Assembly (NCBI RefSeq): GCF_002968575.1
Contig: NZ_PVBM01000006.1
Coordinates: 124,001-188,000, forward strand
Source: Neorhizobium huautlense
GTDB taxonomy: Bacteria > Pseudomonadota > Alphaproteobacteria > Rhizobiales > Rhizobiaceae
Reading direction: 5' to 3'
DNA: 64,000 nucleotides
The position numbers were made by a program, and so were the translations under genes. The stretch's first letter is position 1; each line of letters starts with the position of its first letter. Positions 58,713 to 64,000 of this stretch are shown in pieces. The notes under the pieces are model-generated. The model ran no database searches. It had not been told where the DNA came from and was given only the letters and a program-made list of their open reading frames with translations.

Positions 58713-60344
58713 TCAGCCTTGTCCCGTTTTCGCACCTAACATCGCCGTCAGCGTCGAAAGCCGGTCGGCATCGCGTGGCAGCTTGTCCTGTCTCAGCCGG
58801 GCGATGCGCGGGAAGCGCATGGCGACGCCGGATTTGTGGCGGGTGGAGCGGTTGATGCCTTCGAAGGCAACCTCCAGCACGAAGCCGAAACAGGGCTCCG
58901 CCCGCACTGCCCTCACCGGCCCGAAGCGGTCGACTGTGTTGTCGCGCACGAACTTGTCGAGCACTTCGAGCTCTGCATCGGTGAAGCCGAAATAGGCCTT
59001 TCCGACCGGCACCAGCTCTTCGCCATCCGGCGTCTCGGCCCAGACGCCGAAGGTGAAATCGGAATAATAGCTCGAGCGCTTGCCGTGGCCGCGCTGGGCA
59101 TACAGCATCACCGCGTCAATGTTGTAGGGATCGCGCTTCCACTTGAACCATGGCCCCTTGAGCCGTCCGGCCTGATAGGGACTGTCCTTCCTTTTGATCA
59201 TCACGCCTTCGATGACCGGCTCGGGCGGCGCGATCCGCAGGCTGTCCAGTTCCTCCCAGGTGGTGAAAGGTACGAGCTGCGAGAGGTCGAACCGATCATG
59301 CGGCGCGCCCTCTATGATACCGGCAAGACGATCGCGGCGTTCGAAGAAGGACCTGGCGCGGATATCCATATCGCCCTGGAAGAGCAGGTCGTAGGCGCGC
59401 ACGAAGGCCGGATATTCGTCCAGCATCTTGGCCGTTACCGTCTTGCGGTTCAGCCGCTGCTGCAGGTCGGAAAACGTGCGCGTCGGGCTGCTGGAACGCA
59501 CAGTGCCGCCGACGAGCAATTCGCCGTCGATGACGCCTTCGAAATTGATCGCCGCAACGATATCCGGAAAGGCGCCGGTAATGTCGTCGCCGGAGCGGGA
59601 ATAGAGTTTCTTCGTGCCGCTGTAGCTGGACATCTGGACTCGAATGCCGTCCCATTTCCATTCGGCGGCATAGTCGAGAGGATCGATCTTTTGGAGGTCG
59701 CCCTCTTCGACCGGATTTGCCAGCATGACTGAATGGAAGATGGCGGGGGTTGCGAGCACCGGCTTCTCCGCCCGGCCCTCCAGCCAGGCGAAGAGAGGCT
59801 CGTAGGGCGGCGCCAATCCGTGCCAGAGGGTTTCGATTTCAGTCACGTCCTTGCCGCTCATATCGGATAGTGCCTGTTTCGCAAGCCGCGCGGAGACACC
59901 GATGCGGAGCGATCCGGTCGCGAGTTTCAGGAATGCGAAGCGGCTCGACGGATCAAGCCTGTCAAGCAGGTCGCGAACGGCCGAGCGCACTTCGGTGCGG
60001 CCGAGCGAGTTCATGCGGGTGACGACCTCGCCGAGACGCGGCTGGTGCTCATCATCGATCGTATCCTTGGCGCCACCATCCCAGACCAGCGAAATCGTCT
60101 CGGCGAGATCGCCGACATAATCGTAGGAATACTGGAAGAGGATCGGGTCCATGCGCTCCAACACCAGGTCGCGCAGCATCGCGGGTTTGACACCTTTCAA
60201 GTCGAGCCCGCCGGCCAGCGCGGCAAGGCCATAACCGCGGTCGGGATCCGGCGTATCGCGGAAATAGTCGGCAAGCAGGGTAAGCTTCCCATTGCGCGAG
60301 GGGGTGAAGACCAGCCGGTCGAGGAGTGTCGCGAAGGCTTTCAT
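58713..60344 (-). CDS. ATP-dependent DNA ligase (LigB/LigC-like, exonuclease-associated)
   Basis: This 543-residue ligase has an N-terminal DNA-binding domain (1-200), adenylation domain with nucleophile K230 in EWKWDGIRVQ, EGVMIKRKDSPYQAGR and FKWKRDPYNIDAVML, and a C-terminal OB fold. Its ATG overlaps the stop of the MBL exonuclease gene (TGATG), the hallmark of the ligase-associated repair module. The Lhr-type helicase and the phosphoesterase often found with this module are not in the neighbourhood. Confidence 0.92.
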   Translation of the reverse strand: MKAFATLLDRLVFTPSRNGKLTLLADYFRDTPDPDRGYGLAALAGGLDLKGVKPAMLRDLVLERMDPILFQYSYDYVGDLAETISLVWDGGAKDTIDDEHQPRLGEVVTRMNSLGRTEVRSAVRDLLDRLDPSSRFAFLKLATGSLRIGVSARLAKQALSDMSGKDVTEIETLWHGLAPPYEPLFAWLEGRAEKPVLATPAIFHSVMLANPVEEGDLQKIDPLDYAAEWKWDGIRVQMSSYSGTKKLYSRSGDDITGAFPDIVAAINFEGVIDGELLVGGTVRSSSPTRTFSDLQQRLNRKTVTAKMLDEYPAFVRAYDLLFQGDMDIRARSFFERRDRLAGIIEGAPHDRFDLSQLVPFTTWEELDSLRIAPPEPVIEGVMIKRKDSPYQAGRLKGPWFKWKRDPYNIDAVMLYAQRGHGKRSSYYSDFTFGVWAETPDGEELVPVGKAYFGFTDAELEVLDKFVRDNTVDRFGPVRAVRAEPCFGFVLEVAFEGINRSTRHKSGVAMRFPRIARLRQDKLPRDADRLSTLTAMLGAKTGQG

Positions 60345-61354
60345 CAATCCCCCTCGTCTTCGTAGCCGACGAGATGCAGAGGCCGGGCCGGGATGTTCTT
60401 CAGCTCGCACCAGCGCACCAGCGCCTCCTCGCGGCCATGGGTGACCCATACCTCGGACGGGCCGATCTCCTCGATCGTCGCCAGTAATTCCGGCCAATCG
60501 CAATGGTCGGAAATGACGAGCGGCAACTCGACACCACCCTGTTTCGCCCGCTGGCGTACCATCATCCAGCCTGATGCAAAAGCGATCAACGGCTCGTTGA
60601 AACGCCGCGCCCAGCGATCCTGAAATGCGGACGGAGGCCCCACCACGACAGCGCCCCTGAAGGCTGCGGGACTGCTCTTCTCGATCGTTGCCGGACGGAT
60701 GTCGCCAAGATCTATCCCTTCGCCGACATAATACTCACAGAGCTTGGCAAGCGCGCCGTGAATGAAGATCGGTTCGGAATAGCCGCAATCGCGGATCAGC
60801 CGGATGACGCGCTGCGCCTTGCCAAGCGCATAGGCACCGATCAGATGGCTGCGCTCGGGAAACTGCTTCAGCGAGGTCAACAGCTTGGCGATCTCCTCCT
60901 TGGGGTCCGGATGATGGAAAACCGGCAGGCCGAAGGTCGCCTCGGTTATGAAGACATCGCAGGCAACCGGCACGAAGGGCGCGCAAGTGGGATCGATGCC
61001 GCGCTTGTAATCTCCGGAGACGACGATGCGCAGGCCATCCTTCTCGATGGCGATCTGCGCCGAGCCGAGCACGTGACCGGCAGGGTGGAAGCTTACCCTG
61101 ACGCCTTCGATATCGATCTCCTCGCCGAAGGCGGCTGCCTGTTCCCCACTACAAAAGTCATCGCCATAGCGCAGCCGCATGATATCGAGCGTCTGGCGTG
61201 TCGCCAGGACCTTTGCGTGGCCGGCGCGGGCATGGTCGGAATGGCCGTGGGTGATCAAAGCCCGTTCGACGGGGCGTACTGGATCGACGTGAAAACGGCC
61301 GATGGGGCAGAAGAGCCCGGCCGGGGTAGGATGAAGCAGGGCCTCTGGTTTCAT
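60344..61354 (-). CDS. Ligase-associated MBL-fold DNA exonuclease
   Basis: This 336-residue metallo-beta-lactamase/beta-CASP nuclease has HxHxDH at 36-41 (THGHSDHARAG), VVSGDYKRG and FHPAGHVLGSAQI. It is related to Artemis/SNM1-type nucleases and processes DNA ends before ligation. It is translationally coupled to the ligase gene. Confidence 0.92.
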   Translation of the reverse strand: MKPEALLHPTPAGLFCPIGRFHVDPVRPVERALITHGHSDHARAGHAKVLATRQTLDIMRLRYGDDFCSGEQAAAFGEEIDIEGVRVSFHPAGHVLGSAQIAIEKDGLRIVVSGDYKRGIDPTCAPFVPVACDVFITEATFGLPVFHHPDPKEEIAKLLTSLKQFPERSHLIGAYALGKAQRVIRLIRDCGYSEPIFIHGALAKLCEYYVGEGIDLGDIRPATIEKSSPAAFRGAVVVGPPSAFQDRWARRFNEPLIAFASGWMMVRQRAKQGGVELPLVISDHCDWPELLATIEEIGPSEVWVTHGREEALVRWCELKNIPARPLHLVGYEDEGD

Positions 61355-61397
61355 GCCCTTGAAGATAGGGCAAAAATGGCACGCCGCCAGATCAGCG

Positions 61398-62921
61398 TCA
61401 CTTCACGTCGGGCTTATCCGCATGCCCTGCCGGCGGAAGGCGGACGGGCTTCAGGAAAAGGCCGGCAAGGAGGCCTGCCGCTGCAATTATCGCCGCCGTT
61501 GTGAACACGGATGTGAAAGCGCCAGCATAAACATGCTGCACGGCAAGGCGGGCGGCAGCCGGAAGATCCAGGAGCATTTGCGGCGTCAGCGAGCCTATCT
61601 CGGCGACACCGGGGATATTGGCCTCCACCCCGCGCAGCCCCGCTGCAACGATCGCGCCATAGAGCGAAATGGCAACCGAAGCCCCGGCCATGCGCGTCAG
61701 GGTTACGGCACCGGTGGCGGCGCCGACATCGTCATGCGGCGCGGAATTCTGCACGCCGATGATCGGCGCTTGCTGGCCAAAGCCGATCGCCAGTCCCTGC
61801 AGGAACATCAGCGCGAAAATGATCGAAAGGGGTGTTCCCGCGGCCAATTGCGAAAAGAGGAAGAGTGCCGCGATGTTCAATGTCATTCCCGCGATCGCGA
61901 ACGGCTTGTAGCGCCCCGTAATCGAGATCAGCCGGCCCGCCGACAGGGAGCCGATAACGATGCCGGAGGTCGCGCCGATGAAGAACAATCCCGCGCTCGA
62001 GGGCGAGAGCCCGGTTGTCGTCTGCAGGAAGAGCGCGAAATAATTGACCATGCCGATCGCGACGCCACCCGAACAAAAGGCGATGATCAGGAACAAGGAA
62101 AAGGTGGAATCACGGAAAAGCTTCAATGGCACGATCGGCTCGGGCACGCGGGCCTCGACGACTATCCAGAGAGCCGCCCACAGCATGCCCGACGCCACGA
62201 TCATCAAGGACTGCCAGGCAAACAGCGAGCCGAACAAAGTGACGCTGTCTGCCCATGCCACAAAGCTGGTGACCGTCGCTGCCAACAGGATCGCGCCCAC
62301 ATAATCGATCTTCGGCCGGCGGACGGGACGGCGGTAGGGCAGAAGCAGCAGGATGCCGGTCAAGGCGATGATGCCGATCGGCAGGTTGATCAGGAATATC
62401 GAACGCCAACCGAAGAGCTCGCTCATCGTGCCGCCGAGCAGCGGTCCCACGCTTCCCGAGGCCATGATCACCAGGCTGGAATAACTCTGGTATTTCGCCC
62501 GCTCGCGCGCTTCGAAAAGATCTGCGTTGATGGAGAAGATCGAGACCATGATGCCGCCGCCGCCCATGCCTTGAAGCACTCGGGAGGCGATTAACGAATC
62601 CATTGACCATGCAAGGCCGCAGGTCAGCGAGCCGACGGTGAAAATCACGATCGCTGCGATCATCACGTATTTTCGCCCGAACAGATCCCCCAGCTTGCCG
62701 TAGACGGGCATTGTCGCACTGGTGGCGAGAAGATAGGCCGATCCGACCCAGCCGAAACGTTCCAGCTGTCCGAATTCAGCAGCGATGGTCGGCAGAGCCG
62801 TCGAAACGATCTGGTTGTCCAGCGTCGCCATAAAGAGCGCCGTCAGGAGAAAACAGAAGATCGCCAAGCGCTGGCGGTGGCTGGCAACGAGCGGCGCGCC
62901 GGCCGGCCGGGTCATATCCAT
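61398..62921 (-). CDS. DHA2-family MFS drug efflux pump (EmrB/QacA-like)
   Basis: This 507-residue, 14-helix transporter has ATLDNQIVSTALPTIAAEFG in helix 1 and GKLGDLFGRKYVM in the first loop. ATG 62921 is used; a GTG at 62933 is in frame. A consensus promoter TTGACA-N17-GATAAA lies upstream, opposite the divergent MarR gene, which probably represses it. Confidence 0.9.
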   Translation of the reverse strand: MDMTRPAGAPLVASHRQRLAIFCFLLTALFMATLDNQIVSTALPTIAAEFGQLERFGWVGSAYLLATSATMPVYGKLGDLFGRKYVMIAAIVIFTVGSLTCGLAWSMDSLIASRVLQGMGGGGIMVSIFSINADLFEARERAKYQSYSSLVIMASGSVGPLLGGTMSELFGWRSIFLINLPIGIIALTGILLLLPYRRPVRRPKIDYVGAILLAATVTSFVAWADSVTLFGSLFAWQSLMIVASGMLWAALWIVVEARVPEPIVPLKLFRDSTFSLFLIIAFCSGGVAIGMVNYFALFLQTTTGLSPSSAGLFFIGATSGIVIGSLSAGRLISITGRYKPFAIAGMTLNIAALFLFSQLAAGTPLSIIFALMFLQGLAIGFGQQAPIIGVQNSAPHDDVGAATGAVTLTRMAGASVAISLYGAIVAAGLRGVEANIPGVAEIGSLTPQMLLDLPAAARLAVQHVYAGAFTSVFTTAAIIAAAGLLAGLFLKPVRLPPAGHADKPDVK

Positions 62922-62944
62922 GAGACAATCCACATGGAGGAAAT

Positions 62945-62973
62945 TTTATCTGCCTTTAGCATATAATTGTCAA
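62945..62973 (-). promoter_or_regulatory. Promoter of the DHA2 efflux gene
   Basis: On the minus strand TTGACA (62968-62973) and GATAAA (62945-62950) are 17 bp apart. No clear dyad for the MarR regulator is visible around it. Confidence 0.55.
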
Positions 62974-63038
62974 TCGCACCTTGATGTAAACAGCAAGGAA
63001 CTATTGGCCGGACGAAAACGCTCTGATATCTTCAGGCA

Positions 63039-63578
63039 ATGACGACCCAAAACGACCAAAGACAGGACATTGCGGCCTCTCCATCACCCGAGGACGTGGC
63101 ACGTATCGGCGAAACGCTTGCGCGCATGCGTCTCCTGATCGGCCGGCGGATCATCGGGCGAACAGCTATCGCCCGGATCGTTCCCGGTCTGGAAATCTCC
63201 CATCTCGACGTGCTGGACGTGATCCGCCGCATAGAGGGGGAAGCGACAGTGGGAGCGATCGCTGAAGCCATGCGCATCGACCCCTCTCGCGGCAGCCGGC
63301 TGGTCGCAGACCTCGTCGCCCGCGGCATCCTGCGCCGCGACGCCTCGCAGGCCGACGGGCGACGTTCGCTGCTGGTGGCGACGGAACTGGGGGAAAGTCT
63401 TTTTGCGGAAATCCGCTCCGTCAAGCGCTCGCTTCTCGCCCATGTGCTCAAAGGCTGGCCGGACGACGAGATCAACGCATTTTCCGTCCTTTTCGAGAAG
63501 TTCGTTTCCGGTTTCGAAGCGATCTATATGGCGGCGGAGAGGGTTCGCGATCCCACGGCGACTACGAGTGCCGAATAA
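63039..63578 (+). CDS. MarR-family transcriptional regulator
   Basis: This 179-residue winged-helix protein has LEISHLDVLDVIRRIEGEAT, AMRIDPSRGSRLVADLVARG and the wing DASQADGRRSLL. It is divergent from the DHA2 pump, the common arrangement for a substrate-relieved repressor. Confidence 0.9.
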   Translation: MTTQNDQRQDIAASPSPEDVARIGETLARMRLLIGRRIIGRTAIARIVPGLEISHLDVLDVIRRIEGEATVGAIAEAMRIDPSRGSRLVADLVARGILRRDASQADGRRSLLVATELGESLFAEIRSVKRSLLAHVLKGWPDDEINAFSVLFEKFVSGFEAIYMAAERVRDPTATTSAE

Positions 63579-63599
63579 TCCGCACCACGGTGGCGGAGG

Positions 63600-64000
63600 C
63601 TAAATTCCCTCGCCGCCGGCTACGCGCAGTTTGTCGCGGCCCATGTCCTTGGCTTCGTACATGGCGCGGTCCGCACGGGCGAGCAGAGCCTCCGGCGTAT
63701 CGCCGTCCTGCGGGAAGAAGGCGACGCCCATGCTGCAGGTCGCAACCACGGAGTGCTCTTCGATGAAGAATGGCCGGGAAATCCCGGCCCGCAGTTCCTG
63801 CAGGCGGCGCAGCACGCCGAGATCATCGTGATTTGGATTGCTGAAGACGATCGCAAATTCGTCGCCGCCGAGACGGACCAGGAGGTCGCTCGCCCTGATG
63901 CAGCGGGCCATGCGGGATGACAAGGTCTTCAGAACTTCGTCGCCGGCGGCATGACCGAGCGTATCGTTGATCTGCTTGAAATTGTCGAGGTCGATATAGG
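63600..64000 (-). CDS. Diguanylate cyclase (GGDEF) C-terminal part, cut by window end
   Basis: From the window edge the minus strand reads YIDLDNFKQINDT, then the active site LGGDEFAIVF and the closing block CSMGVAFFPQDGDTPEALLA and ADRAMYEAKDMGRDKL, ending at 63600. The enzyme makes cyclic di-GMP from GTP. The I-site RxxD is replaced by LQELRAG-type sequence, so product inhibition is uncertain. Sensor domains lie outside the window. Confidence 0.93.
   Translation of the reverse strand, partial: YIDLDNFKQINDTLGHAAGDEVLKTLSSRMARCIRASDLLVRLGGDEFAIVFSNPNHDDLGVLRRLQELRAGISRPFFIEEHSVVATCSMGVAFFPQDGDTPEALLARADRAMYEAKDMGRDKLRVAGGEGI

Overview
The window looks like chromosomal DNA of an alphaproteobacterium of the order Hyphomicrobiales, probably Rhizobiaceae (Rhizobium, Agrobacterium or Ensifer type). 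The reasons are the high-GC codon use, Shine-Dalgarno-led genes, and a typical gene set: DUF930, DmeR/DmeF, an Omp25/RopB-like porin, Ohr/OhrR, paired L,D-transpeptidases, and an Asp-nucleophile epoxide-hydrolase-type enzyme. The genus cannot be fixed from sequence reading alone.

Positions 36-9741 are a compact integrative and mobilizable element of about 9.7 kb. It carries a tyrosine integrase, a three-gene cargo operon (small protein, PIN-like nuclease, P-loop ATPase), a mobilization operon (MobC, HUH relaxase, small basic protein, plus an ORF embedded in the relaxase gene), an origin-like region rich in TCGAA repeats with a 15-bp perfect hairpin, and a primase-fold replication initiator. 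Its right end carries the 3' half of a tRNA-Ser(UGA) gene. It is not inserted in a tRNA gene, however. A 13-bp match to the anticodon region has placed it inside a TraR/DksA-like gene, whose 5' end lies at 9730-9789 and whose continuation lies at 1-48, in the same frame. That gene sits just downstream of a universal-stress-protein gene with an FNR/FixK-type box, so the element appears to have interrupted an oxygen-regulated operon. The cargo operon is the best candidate here for an undescribed system, most likely defence or conflict.

From 9.8 to 55 kb the DNA is mostly ordinary chromosome. It encodes VOC dioxygenase-like proteins, transporters (AI-2E type, DmeF, LysE, TSUP, CorA, MFS), stress enzymes (SodB, Ohr, GST, ChaC), two toxin-antitoxin pairs (HicAB, Phd/VapC), paired cytochromes c', a phospholipase D, an RTX protein, a HerA-like ATPase and L,D-transpeptidases. 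Many regulator/target pairs have readable operators: DmeR (G-tract), a ZntR-like MerR with a 19-bp-spacer promoter facing a tiny CxxC membrane protein, a WYL regulator, two MarR-type systems (one of them OhrR) and an Rrf2. A GNAT acetyltransferase is preceded by a 17-codon leader peptide and mutually exclusive hairpins, a classical attenuator layout in an unexpected place.

From 55.6 to 57.7 kb is a decaying patch: a headless, frameshifted LysR gene and a multiply broken AbiEii-type nucleotidyltransferase gene flank an intact Omp25-like gene. The window ends with a Tat-exported hydrolase, a DNA ligase/MBL exonuclease pair, a DHA2 efflux pump with a divergent MarR regulator, and the 3' part of a GGDEF gene.
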